A DNA stretch of 64,000 nt, taken from Jejuia sp043557195. Lineage in GTDB: Bacteria; Bacteroidota; Bacteroidia; Flavobacteriales; Flavobacteriaceae. Below are positions 35,581 through 43,050 of the stretch, one piece after another. Positions within the stretch are counted from its first letter, which is position 1. The number at the start of each line of letters is the position of its first letter. The notes below the pieces were generated by a model. That model had not been told where the DNA came from. It ran no database searches and worked only from the letters and a program-made list of their open reading frames with translations. Made by a program: the position numbers and the translations under genes. The stretch spans positions 372,001-436,000 of the forward strand of contig CP121314.1 of assembly GCA_043557195.1 (NCBI GenBank). Direction: 5' to 3'.

Positions 35581-36225
35581 TTAACCCTCTTGTTTTAAAA
35601 TAGTAACATGCCGCTTTAGTCGCTCCACGTCAACCGCTAGTGTGCCGTTATAAACACCTCGAATATAACCTTGTTTATCTACCAAAATAAAATTTTCAGT
35701 ATGAATAAAATTACTTTCATCTTGCGTTTTAGTAAAATCTTCATCAGCGAAATATCCAGTTCTGGCAATAGTATACAACTCGTCTTTATCTCCTGTAACC
35801 AAATGCCATTTTTTAGCATTCACTTGATGTTTTTCAGCATAGTCTTTTAATAGAGGTACAGAATCTCGCCACGGCATTACAGTATGTGACAGCAACATGA
35901 TATCCTTTTCGTTTTGATATGCCTCCTGAATCGTGCTCATGTGTTTTGTGAGTTTCGGACAAATCCCAGGGCAACTTGTAAAAAAGAAATCCGCAATATA
36001 GATTTTCCCTTCAAACGTCTTATTGTTTACTTCTGCTCCATTTTGATTTAAAAATGAAAACTCAGGTATTTTATGTTTTGGCGTATTCCATTCTGGTGTG
36101 AAATTTGCTGAATTAAAATAAGGGAGTTTTGTAATTTCAATAGAGTCTGTCTCTTTTGATTTGTGTTTGCATGAGGCAAAAACAATCAACATCAAAAAAC
36201 ATATATATTTCAAATAAAAATTCAT
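35581..36225 (-). CDS. SCO1/SenC family copper metallochaperone, lipoprotein
   Basis: 214 residues from the ATG at 36225, just after the stop of the MORN gene (a longer frame reaches 36249). Lipobox FASC gives Cys19. The thioredoxin-like domain (about 50-205) has Cys85 and Cys89 in SCPGICP and His175 in FIHTENF, the copper-binding set of SCO proteins. Family members load copper into cytochrome oxidase CuA or act as thiol reductases outside the cytoplasm. No oxidase genes are nearby; its place in the sigma cluster suggests a different target here. Confidence 0.9.
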   Translation of the reverse strand: MNFYLKYICFLMLIVFASCKHKSKETDSIEITKLPYFNSANFTPEWNTPKHKIPEFSFLNQNGAEVNNKTFEGKIYIADFFFTSCPGICPKLTKHMSTIQEAYQNEKDIMLLSHTVMPWRDSVPLLKDYAEKHQVNAKKWHLVTGDKDELYTIARTGYFADEDFTKTQDESNFIHTENFILVDKQGYIRGVYNGTLAVDVERLKRHVTILKQEG

Positions 36226-36226
36226 T

Positions 36227-36796
36227 TTATTCAATTTCATTTTTGTCAACAGTTACAGTGTAACACTTTTTTAAGCCTATCAATCCAAATCGTTCACCAT
36301 TTACCACCTCATAATTTGCTTTAATTCTGCCATCAATTTTCCACATGCGCTGAAGACCAACTTCTTTTCCAGAATCATAATTAAAGTCTCTAAATACCTT
36401 CCCAGATTGAAACCACTCTTTAACATTACCATGAAACTCGCCATCGTTGTTAAAATGATATTCAAACTTTAAATCGCCCGAAGGCCACCAAGCCTTATGA
36501 ATACCTACTTTTAAACCTTCATTATAAACACGTTCTAACTGTATACTTTCATCCAAATACCATTGCCTTTCATAACCGTGTTTTTTACCATCAACATATT
36601 CAATTTTCGATTTTAAAGATTCAGAATTATAATAAGACACCAATGTTCCACTAAAAGGCGTTTCATTATACAACAAAACACCATTATTCAATTCTAAGTT
36701 TTTATCCGAAGCTTCTAAAACTAAAGTGTCAGTAGCAGAATAACAGCCAGCAAGAAGGACGCTTAAAAAAATAATATGTAACCCGTGAAATTTCAA
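36227..36796 (-). CDS. MORN-repeat (YwqK-like) lipoprotein
   Basis: 189 residues, TTG start at 36796 directly after the YHYH stop. Lipobox LLAGC gives Cys18. About five MORN_2-like repeats follow (YNETPFSGTLVSYYNSESLK, DGKKHGYERQWYLDESIQ, EGLKVGIHKAWWPSGDLKFEY, DGEFHGNVKEWFQSGKV and KEVGLQRMWKIDGRI). Such repeats fold as stacked beta-hairpins and are common in surface lipoproteins of this phylum. No enzyme activity is known. Spacing shows it is co-transcribed with the YHYH and SCO1 genes. Confidence 0.82.
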   Translation of the reverse strand: MKFHGLHIIFLSVLLAGCYSATDTLVLEASDKNLELNNGVLLYNETPFSGTLVSYYNSESLKSKIEYVDGKKHGYERQWYLDESIQLERVYNEGLKVGIHKAWWPSGDLKFEYHFNNDGEFHGNVKEWFQSGKVFRDFNYDSGKEVGLQRMWKIDGRIKANYEVVNGERFGLIGLKKCYTVTVDKNEIE

Positions 36797-37573
36797 TTAA
36801 CGTGTAATATTTCCTGGTGTACCAAAAAAACCATTTCCATTTAAATATGGATCTTCACTTGTGATGTGATAGTGATAAATACCATCTGGAAAATCTGCTG
36901 TTGCTGATGTATGACCATGATAAGCATCCAAGTCTGAATTAGTAATAATCTCACCATTCTCTAATGGCCCATACACTGGAAAACCATCTGCCAATAGTCC
37001 CAAAAATGCATCTTCTCCAAATTCTTGTGTTAAAAATGCGGGCTCAATATGATAATGATAATTTCCTTGGCCAGCAGGATGCCCCAAAAATTGATCAAAG
37101 GAATTAATTTCATTAGTTAACGGAGACCCACCTGCAGCATATTGGTTAAAAAATACAACACCATTTCTGGATATTCCAATTGGCCCCATGGGTGTAGCCT
37201 CTTTATTGGTAGCCTCTTCAGGATTTAGTGTTATTGTAAATACTATATTTTGAGCTGAAATTCTGTTAGGATTTATTCTAAAATCACTATTGGTGCCATT
37301 ATAAGCCTCGTAAAGTGGATTATCAGTTGGCCAATACGGACTTGTATGATTTGGTAAATCTTGAGTGGTAAATGTTACTGTGTTACCATTTACAGCATAA
37401 GATAAACCTGTGCCTTCAAACTTTGATAAAATTGATGTAATGTTATAATTAGTCTCAGTATTCTCTTGCTCTTGCTCTTGTTCCTCTTGCACGCTATCAT
37501 CACTATTTGAACATGCGAGCATAAATAATATTGCAAACAGCGCAAATTGCATAAAAATTTTAATTGATTTCAT
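36797..37573 (-). CDS. YHYH domain lipoprotein
   Basis: 258 residues. Lipobox FMLAC gives Cys21, followed by a low-complexity Glu/Gln linker (about 29-40). The family-defining YHYH motif occurs twice, in GNYHYHIEP (about residue 168) and GIYHYHITSE (about 235). The His-rich strands suggest metal binding outside the cytoplasm, but the family has no assigned function. It sits between the sulfatase and the MORN lipoprotein in one unit. Confidence 0.88.
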   Translation of the reverse strand: MKSIKIFMQFALFAILFMLACSNSDDSVQEEQEQEQENTETNYNITSILSKFEGTGLSYAVNGNTVTFTTQDLPNHTSPYWPTDNPLYEAYNGTNSDFRINPNRISAQNIVFTITLNPEEATNKEATPMGPIGISRNGVVFFNQYAAGGSPLTNEINSFDQFLGHPAGQGNYHYHIEPAFLTQEFGEDAFLGLLADGFPVYGPLENGEIITNSDLDAYHGHTSATADFPDGIYHYHITSEDPYLNGNGFFGTPGNITR

Positions 37574-37592
37574 AGTATTAGGGATTTAATTA

Positions 37593-38912
37593 TTATTGTT
37601 TCAAGTTAATGAGTTCAGCTTCCATACGTTCTTTAGCACTTAATGCTTCACTAGATAATGGTAGTTGATTTGCATTTAATAAATTGGTAGATTCTAAAGG
37701 GTCTTGCGCTAAATTATATAGCGCTTCATCTCCATTTGAAAACCTTATAAGTTTATAAGACGCCTCTCGTATTGTATAGTCAATGGTATTAACATCATCA
37801 CCAATTTCAGAATACACGTAATCTCTAACAGATACACCAGACGAATTGAACATTGATGTAAAATTTTTACTGTCATTTACACTGGTAACATCAGCTCCAG
37901 CAATTCCTGCAACAGTAGCGAATAAATCTATAGTTCCAAGTAATGCTGTTTCTTCTGCAGATTTACGCTCTACATTTTTTCCAGAAATAACCATCGGCAC
38001 ATTTATACCACCTTGATACACGCTATTTTTTGCACGACGGCTAGAGTATGTTTGCACCACTTGGTTTGGTGTACCATTGTCTCCAATAAAAATAATAACA
38101 GTATTATCTCTTTCTTCTTGGCTCATAGAATTGAATAACCTTCCCATTTCTGTATCCATAGCTTCTAACATCGCTAAATAATACGGTAAGGGATTGGCAT
38201 CAATACTTGCTTGGTCTGAAGATAATGCACCTTGATTGTGCAATTCGTTTGGAGGTAAATGAAAAGGTGTATGTGGTGCGTTATATGCTAGCCATAAAAA
38301 CCAAGGCTGATTTTGATTTCCTATCCAATCAATAGCTAAATCAGTAAGTTTAGTTGTGGTATATTCTGTTGAATTAGAACTTTGCATATTCTCTACTAAA
38401 TCCCAATTAAAATAAGATTGTACGCCTCCACCTAATATTCCCGAATATTCATCAACGCCAATAATATTAGGGTGATTTATATCTCTATTAGACAAATGCC
38501 ACTTACCAATTACTGCATGATTATATCCAGAATTCATATCATCTAAATAGCTATGTAAAGACTCCTCGTTGGTAGGTAAAGTCTGCGTAACATTTGTTAC
38601 ACCAGTTCTAAAGCCATATTTACCTGTAAGGATTCCAGCTCTGGTAGGTGTGCATAAAGGTGAAGACCATAGGTTGGTAAATTTAATGCCGTGAGCTATT
38701 AAAGATTCTAGATTAGGCATACTAGGTTTAATATCACCAATACTGTATCCTGGAGTAGCATCCAAACCCATATCGTCGGCAATAATTAAAAGTATATTTG
38801 GAGACGAATTAATAGTTTCTTCTTGAGTCTCATCATCGATAACTTCCTCGTTATTCGAACTACAAGAACATAATGTAAATAAAAGAATAAAGGTTAAGAT
38901 GGGCAGTTTCAT
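37593..38912 (-). CDS. Sulfatase (formylglycine type), lipoprotein
   Basis: 439 residues. Lipobox gives Cys17. The alkaline-phosphatase-like fold starts with NILLIIADDMGLD (metal Asp46/Asp47). The active-site motif CTPTR starts at Cys87, which must be converted to formylglycine by an FGE or anSME enzyme encoded elsewhere. Later metal residues are in IIFIGDNGTP. It would hydrolyse sulfate esters, possibly of algal or host glycans, but no other polysaccharide-utilisation genes are present. It lies inside the ECF regulon block. Confidence 0.92.
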   Translation of the reverse strand: MKLPILTFILLFTLCSCSSNNEEVIDDETQEETINSSPNILLIIADDMGLDATPGYSIGDIKPSMPNLESLIAHGIKFTNLWSSPLCTPTRAGILTGKYGFRTGVTNVTQTLPTNEESLHSYLDDMNSGYNHAVIGKWHLSNRDINHPNIIGVDEYSGILGGGVQSYFNWDLVENMQSSNSTEYTTTKLTDLAIDWIGNQNQPWFLWLAYNAPHTPFHLPPNELHNQGALSSDQASIDANPLPYYLAMLEAMDTEMGRLFNSMSQEERDNTVIIFIGDNGTPNQVVQTYSSRRAKNSVYQGGINVPMVISGKNVERKSAEETALLGTIDLFATVAGIAGADVTSVNDSKNFTSMFNSSGVSVRDYVYSEIGDDVNTIDYTIREASYKLIRFSNGDEALYNLAQDPLESTNLLNANQLPLSSEALSAKERMEAELINLKQ

Positions 38913-39045
38913 ATAGCAATATTTTGTTTTTTAGACTTTGATGAATTAAAAAGGTTTAAATCTCAAAATTTTGTTAACTAGCCGATTGCAATATTTTTAA
39001 AGCTTCTTAATAAAAAAACTCTCTTTTTTTCAAAGGCTTAATTTT

Positions 39046-39144
39046 TTATTTACAACAAACAGAAATCATTACGATGTTTAAGATTATTACAACTAAAACA
39101 AGTGCAAATAGCACATACAATAGTTTAACTTGCTTGGGTTTCAT
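39046..39144 (-). CDS. 32-residue single-pass membrane peptide in the ECF regulon
   Basis: ATG at 39144 to TAA at 39046. A basic N-terminus (MKPKQVK) is followed by one hydrophobic helix (about 8-29, rich in L, V, I) and the ending VCCK. The ECF promoter motif ends 27 nt before the ATG, the same distance as for the sigma and EF-hand genes, which supports it as the first gene of the sulfatase unit. The paired cysteines near the membrane end could be modified or bind metal. Family not recognised. Confidence 0.6.
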   Translation of the reverse strand: MKPKQVKLLYVLFALVLVVIILNIVMISVCCK

Positions 39145-39170
39145 GGTTTTGGGTTTGGTTTATTCCCTTA

Positions 39171-39194
39171 GATGCATCTACTGAAAAAAACTTG
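39171..39194 (-). promoter_or_regulatory. ECF regulon promoter motif, copy 4
   Basis: On the minus strand CAAG (39194-39191) with following TTT, then GCATC (39175-39171) with following TAA, 15 nt between CAAG and GCATC. Same spacing as copies 1-3. It precedes the 32-residue peptide gene. Confidence 0.75.
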
Positions 39195-39311
39195 CGCTAC
39201 ACTTTATTTTTTAATTTAACCAAAGCCATACTAAGCTGAAATTAAGAAAACATTAGTTTTTATTATAGTTTCAACCTTCATTAAGAAGTTCTATTACAAA
39301 ACTCTGGGTTT

Positions 39312-39352
39312 AAAAAAAAGACTTCACAACTATTATGTTTATGAAGCCTTTT
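39312..39352 (-). terminator. Terminator after the CotH gene
   Basis: GGCTTCA / TGAAGTC arms (one G-T pair) extended by A/T pairs, followed on the minus strand by eight T. It lies 24 bp past the CotH stop. Confidence 0.8.
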
Positions 39353-39375
39353 CTACCAATCAACCAAACTATTTA

Positions 39376-40812
39376 TTAATTATTTAGATATGAATTCACT
39401 GCCGAAGTACGCGAAGACACATGGCTTTTTAACTGATTTATTGCTATTTGAAAATCGCTACTAGAATTTAAGAAGGTATACCCAGCTTCTTCTGTAGTTG
39501 CATAGGGTTCAATTAAAGCAGCGTACGAATCGTAAAGTGTTTGTATGTTACTAACATTAAATGGTCCATCTATAACCTCTTGAAGATAGGTTTTATACTT
39601 AGCTTTATAAATTTCATCTTGATACATATAACCAATTATAGGCCATTGCGTTGTGTTTAAATCCGAAAAATCTAATGCTAAGGAGCCTTCTCTATTACCA
39701 TTTTGTAGTGCTTCATTATTATCCCAAGGAATCCACGTTAACTTGTTTGTATCAGGGTTGTTATATAAGAAATAGTTATGCGTCATTCGCCCGTAGGTAT
39801 CCCAATTTTGAATCACTGTATTAACTGCTAAATATTTTAAAAACACATCCGTATCAAAAACAGCTTCTAGATTTGTTCTCCAAGTGGCTGCATCTGTTGT
39901 TCTAACATCATCATTAATAGCAGCTAATAAAGCCTGAACATCAGAGAAATCAGCTTCGTCTTCATTAGTTTTCTTTTCGTATTCATCTTCATCAAAAGTG
40001 CCTTCTGCAAAACTTGCTGCATCACCATCTGGCTTGTATAAATTACCATTATCGTCAGAAAACTGCTCGTCTATCACCGTATCATCAACCTCTTCAACTA
40101 AAGTATATACTCCAAAATATTGAGGACCATCACCATGATCTACATAAAGCCTATAAAATGCTGTATGAGATCCAGCCAATCCTGCATTTCTAAATACATC
40201 TCCAGCAACTTTTTCACGTAACATGGAACGATCATTATAATTGTTTTTAAGGCTTAGTTTTTTAAATCCATAAAAACGTTGGTTATCTATTTGCGGATAT
40301 TCATCTTCAAACTCATCAAAGTCTAACTTAAACGATAATTTTAGAATACCATTTCTCCAGCTTGACTGCAAACTAGAGTTCCCTTTAAATCGCACGCCTA
40401 CACGATACCACTGCTTATCGTTGTAAAACACCTCTGCAGGAACAAAAATTGGATTTTCGTCCGTTTCAATTAAACCGCCACCTGGGCCTCCTCCAGAACC
40501 AAAAGTGCCATAGGTATTAGTCATATCATCTAGCATTCTTTGCCAACGGGTTTCTGTAATTACTATGTCTAATCTCTTAATCGTGTTATCTTCAAAAACC
40601 TCATCAAAATTAGGATCTACATCCTTGGTATGGGTTTCTGTTGTCCAATCTGTAGCTTGAAAATCCGTATCATCAATAACCTCCTCCTCTTCTTCCTCTT
40701 CCATTATTTCTGGTTCAGAAGTTTCATCATTGCTACATGCAATAAAACATAATGCGAGTAACACAAAAATTGATGTTTTTGCTACTGTTTTAATTAAATT
40801 AATTGTTTTCAT
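39376..40812 (-). CDS. CotH-like kinase-fold lipoprotein
   Basis: 478 residues. Lipobox CFIAC, then an acidic linker (about 33-50). The CotH domain (about 65-420) shows GFKKLSLKNNYNDRSMLREKVAGDVF, YFGVYTLVEEVDD and a late YFLYNNPDTNKLTWIPWDNNEAL, which corresponds to the metal-binding DN of the kinase-like fold. Bacillus CotH phosphorylates spore-coat proteins; relatives in Gram-negatives are thought to act on surface proteins. The EF-hand protein encoded just upstream in the same unit is a candidate partner. A glycine-rich stretch (FGSGGGPGGG) is at about 97-106. Confidence 0.88.
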   Translation of the reverse strand: MKTINLIKTVAKTSIFVLLALCFIACSNDETSEPEIMEEEEEEEVIDDTDFQATDWTTETHTKDVDPNFDEVFEDNTIKRLDIVITETRWQRMLDDMTNTYGTFGSGGGPGGGLIETDENPIFVPAEVFYNDKQWYRVGVRFKGNSSLQSSWRNGILKLSFKLDFDEFEDEYPQIDNQRFYGFKKLSLKNNYNDRSMLREKVAGDVFRNAGLAGSHTAFYRLYVDHGDGPQYFGVYTLVEEVDDTVIDEQFSDDNGNLYKPDGDAASFAEGTFDEDEYEKKTNEDEADFSDVQALLAAINDDVRTTDAATWRTNLEAVFDTDVFLKYLAVNTVIQNWDTYGRMTHNYFLYNNPDTNKLTWIPWDNNEALQNGNREGSLALDFSDLNTTQWPIIGYMYQDEIYKAKYKTYLQEVIDGPFNVSNIQTLYDSYAALIEPYATTEEAGYTFLNSSSDFQIAINQLKSHVSSRTSAVNSYLNN

Positions 40813-40836
40813 AGTTATAGTTTTTAGTATGCTTTT

Positions 40837-41124
40837 CTATTCTCTTTCTCTTCTTTTTGGCTTCGGAGCCTTTTTTAGTTCCTCTTCTGTAATAAAACCA
40901 TCCTCATTAGCATCTACTTTGTCAAAATGTTCTTTTAAAGGGCCTTTAATTTCTTTCTTTGATAACTTTCCATCTTCATTAGCATCCATCTTTTCCAGTA
41001 ACTCCTTAAAAGTTGGTGGTCTCTTTCTTTCCGGTTTATCATCAGATTGTCCAAAAGAACTATTTGTCATAAAAAGTGTTATTCCTAAAATCAGTAATAC
41101 AGTTCTCAATTTGTCTCGTTTCAT
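40837..41124 (-). CDS. Secreted EF-hand calcium-binding protein
   Basis: 95 residues with a signal peptide (1-25, SSFGQ). Two canonical EF-hand loops are present: residues 47-58 (DANEDGKLSKKE) and 71-82 (DANEDGFITEEE), each with Asp1, Asn3, Asp5, Gly6 and Glu12. The tail is basic (KAPKPKRRERE). It should bind two calcium ions in the periplasm or outside. The gene begins 35 nt after a regulon promoter motif and is followed by the CotH gene 24 bp later. Confidence 0.92.
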   Translation of the reverse strand: MKRDKLRTVLLILGITLFMTNSSFGQSDDKPERKRPPTFKELLEKMDANEDGKLSKKEIKGPLKEHFDKVDANEDGFITEEELKKAPKPKRRERE

Positions 41125-41154
41125 TTGTCTAAATTTTATTGTTATGTGTTTTTA

Positions 41155-41178
41155 GATGCTATACTATTTTTAAACTTG
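41155..41178 (-). promoter_or_regulatory. ECF regulon promoter motif, copy 3
   Basis: On the minus strand CAAG (41178-41175), TTT, then GCATC (41159-41155), TAAA, with 15 nt between CAAG and GCATC. It precedes the EF-hand and CotH genes. Confidence 0.78.
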
Positions 41179-41210
41179 TGAGCACAACTGTTAAAAAACT
41201 CACAAATAAA

Positions 41211-41237
41211 AAAGACGCCCTTAAATTGAGCGTCTTT
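41211..41237 (-). terminator. Terminator after the Spy-like gene
   Basis: AAAGACGC / GCGTCTTT stem of 8 bp followed by a T-run on the minus strand. It separates the sigma-partner unit from the EF-hand unit. Confidence 0.88.
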
Positions 41238-41251
41238 CTATAATTAATCCC

Positions 41252-41794
41252 TTAATGATCTGGCGGAGGGGGTGGTCTATTCCCTTCCCTATTTTCGTCT
41301 CTAGGCCGCCTATCACCATCTGGTCTACCTCTACGCGGTGGGCCTTCTTCCCTGCTCCCATGCCTTAGCGCATTCTGTATAATTTCGCTAAACTTTTCCT
41401 TTTGTTCAGTATTACATAGTTCTTGAACTTCCTTGAAATGACGAAGTACTTCTATATCTTTAGCTGCTTCCTTTTCACCTATCAAAGCTGCAATAGAATC
41501 TGTATTAATGCTATCCAAAGTAGCGTTAGATAATCCACTAAAAAGCACATCTTTTAATACACGAATCTCATCGGTAATCCCTCTCATCTCTCTACGATGT
41601 TCATGAGTTAACTTCCTAAACTGCTCCTTTTGCGCATCATCAAAACCTAACGTTTTTACTAAAAAAATTCCAGGTGGTTGCCGTTCTTTAAGTTCTTGTA
41701 CTTTCTCTCCTTTCCCTAAATAATTATATAGAAAAAAAGCATTCACTACAATCAAGAAAATGAGTAAAATATATAAGGGTAAATTTTTCTTCAT
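41252..41794 (-). CDS. Spy-like periplasmic protein with Arg/Pro-rich tail
   Basis: 180 residues. An uncleaved or signal-anchor helix (about 7-26) is followed by a helical domain of the Spy/CpxP/CnrX type (about 45-145; LGFDDAQKEQFRKLTHEHRREM and LCNTEQKEKFSEII). The last about 33 residues are very rich in Arg, Asp and Pro, ending PPPPPDH, and look disordered. Such proteins sense metals or unfolded proteins and often act with an anti-sigma factor. It is 4 bp after the small membrane partner gene. Confidence 0.82.
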   Translation of the reverse strand: MKKNLPLYILLIFLIVVNAFFLYNYLGKGEKVQELKERQPPGIFLVKTLGFDDAQKEQFRKLTHEHRREMRGITDEIRVLKDVLFSGLSNATLDSINTDSIAALIGEKEAAKDIEVLRHFKEVQELCNTEQKEKFSEIIQNALRHGSREEGPPRRGRPDGDRRPRDENREGNRPPPPPDH

Positions 41795-41798
41795 CTTA

Positions 41799-42119
41799 CT
41801 AATTGTTTAAAATTGAAGTCTCATCAGTCGTTGTTAAACCATAAGACTCTGCAAACTCAGTTAAATTTTCGTCGTATTCCACAGTCGTTTCTAGCTTGGT
41901 AAACGCAATCACATTCAAAATCACTATACAAGCCAATGTAGCCAATTGTAATTTAGGTGTAAACCAAGCCCACGCGCTTTCAATCTCCTTTTCCTTTTCA
42001 GCAAATAAAACGTTCATTGTTTTATCCTTGAAAAACGGAGAGACACGAGCCGGTTCCAAACTATCCAAAACATTTAAAGTCTCGTCAATTTGGTTTTGTA
42101 GGTTGCTATTTGTATCCAT
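41799..42119 (-). CDS. Small membrane protein, anti-sigma candidate of the CotH regulon
   Basis: 106 residues. A cytoplasmic N-terminal part of about 55 residues (VLDSLEPARVSPFFKDKTMNVL), one transmembrane helix (about 55-73, LQLATLACIVILNVIAF) and an acidic outer tail ending SILNN. Topology and position after the sigma gene suggest it controls sigma activity. A regulon promoter motif ends only 12 nt before the ATG, so its message from that promoter would be almost leaderless. No known anti-sigma motif is visible. Confidence 0.7.
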   Translation of the reverse strand: MDTNSNLQNQIDETLNVLDSLEPARVSPFFKDKTMNVLFAEKEKEIESAWAWFTPKLQLATLACIVILNVIAFTKLETTVEYDENLTEFAESYGLTTTDETSILNN

Positions 42120-42131
42120 ATCAAATATTTA

Positions 42132-42155
42132 GATGCCACAAATTTTAAAAACTTG
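42132..42155 (-). promoter_or_regulatory. ECF regulon promoter motif, copy 2
   Basis: On the minus strand CAAG (42155-42152), TTTT, then GCATC (42136-42132), TAAA, with 15 nt between CAAG and GCATC. It lies in the 38-bp gap between the sigma gene and its membrane partner gene. Confidence 0.78.
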
Positions 42156-42157
42156 TG

Positions 42158-42736
42158 TCAATTATTGTTTTTATAAAAATTTTCTAAAAGTTTCTGTAAA
42201 TTATTTTTTGCCCGAAACATTAATGACTCTACTGATGACACACTCTTTTCAGTTATATCACTAATCTCTTGATAACTTTTCCCATCTATCTTATGCAATG
42301 TAAACGCTACTTTTTGTGCTTCTGGTAATTGATTAATCGCATAAAACAATGTTTCACTCTTCTCTTTATTCTCCAAAATAACTCCCGGATGATTCATCTC
42401 TGTAAAATAGCTCGTCTTATCAATAGGTATCTCATTTCCAAGAATCGCTTGCATAAATCCAAAGCGCTTTTTAGTATTACGTTTTCTAATAAATTCCAAA
42501 CATTTGTTAGTGCATATGCGGTAAATCCAAGTCGATAATTTCGAATTCCCCTTAAACTTCCCAATACTATTAAACACCTCCACAAACACCTCCTGTGCAA
42601 TATCCTCAGCATCCTCCTTATTAGGCACAAACGAAATGCAGGTTGCAAATACCTTCTGCTGATAATCATCCAACAACTTACCATACGCATTAGCATTATG
42701 GTTTCGTAATCCCGCTATAAATTCGTCTTCAGTCAA
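42158..42736 (-). CDS. ECF RNA polymerase sigma factor (third; CotH/sulfatase regulon)
   Basis: 192 residues, TTG start at 42736; no ATG is near. Region 2 (about 25-95) has FVPNKEDAEDIAQEVFVEVFNSIGKF and KLSTWIYRICTNKCLEFIRKR; region 4 (about 130-185) has LPEAQKVAFTLHKIDGKSYQEISDI and SVESLMFRAKNNLQKLL. The spacer between the regions is longer than usual. The motif repeated four times downstream and in front of this gene is its likely recognition sequence, including its own promoter 26 nt upstream. Confidence 0.93.
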   Translation of the reverse strand: MTEDEFIAGLRNHNANAYGKLLDDYQQKVFATCISFVPNKEDAEDIAQEVFVEVFNSIGKFKGNSKLSTWIYRICTNKCLEFIRKRNTKKRFGFMQAILGNEIPIDKTSYFTEMNHPGVILENKEKSETLFYAINQLPEAQKVAFTLHKIDGKSYQEISDITEKSVSSVESLMFRAKNNLQKLLENFYKNNN

Positions 42737-42764
42737 ATATTAAAATTAAACTTGTTCAAGTTTA

Positions 42765-42788
42765 GATGCCTAAAAAAAGTAAAACTTG
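42765..42788 (-). promoter_or_regulatory. ECF regulon promoter motif, copy 1
   Basis: On the minus strand CAAG (42788-42785), TTTT, then GCATC (42769-42765), TAAA, with 15 nt between CAAG and GCATC. It precedes the sigma gene itself, implying positive autoregulation. Confidence 0.8.
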
Positions 42789-42812
42789 CGCTAGGTAAAT
42801 TATTTTTTATTT

Positions 42813-42896
42813 GGGCGTTACCCTATCGGGTCAGGCTTTCCGTTACAAGTCCTCGCTCGTCCCTCGCTGTGGGCTTTCCTCTACAATCCTTAACGC
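42813..42896 (+). repeat. Dispersed structured element, copy B
   Basis: Begins GGGCGTTACCC, with an ACCC-TATC-GGGT mini-hairpin, then GGGTCAGGCTTTC, and ends AATCCTTAACGC. The ends GCGTTA (42815-42820) and TAACGC (42891-42896) are reverse complements. It lies between the ECF sigma gene and the divergent RsmB-like gene. The remaining part of this 510-bp gap holds copy 1 of the sigma motif, a long hairpin (43051-43105) and the RsmB-like promoter. Confidence 0.85.
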
Positions 42897-43050
42897 GGGC
42901 AAATCTGCCAAAGCTATTTCTTAAACCAAACAAAAAGCCATCCGCAAGAGTAAGCAATGTAAAGAAATAGCAAATAGAATTAAAACAAACCTAAACAAAA
43001 AAGTCAACACCCAAATCAATTCGCAGAATTGAACCCCAAGACGCAGAATA

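Larger units (their letters stand above)
38913..39375 (-). other. Long gap between sulfatase and CotH genes
   Basis: Contents: a 32-residue peptide gene (39046-39144), one copy of the ECF promoter motif (39171-39194) and the CotH-unit terminator (39312-39352). The 133 bp between the peptide gene and the sulfatase show no further gene and no terminator, so the sulfatase group can be transcribed from the motif at 39171-39194. Confidence 0.55.

Noticed and set aside
35581..36225. Cytochrome oxidase assembly locus based on SCO1
   Set aside because: No oxidase subunit or heme-synthesis genes are near; the gene belongs to the sigma-regulated surface cluster.
39376..40812. Spore coat protein
   Set aside because: CotH-like domains are widespread outside spore formers and no sporulation genes are present; named only as kinase-fold protein.
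42158..42736. FecR/FecI-type TonB signalling set
   Set aside because: No FecR domain and no TonB receptor lie beside any of the three sigma genes.
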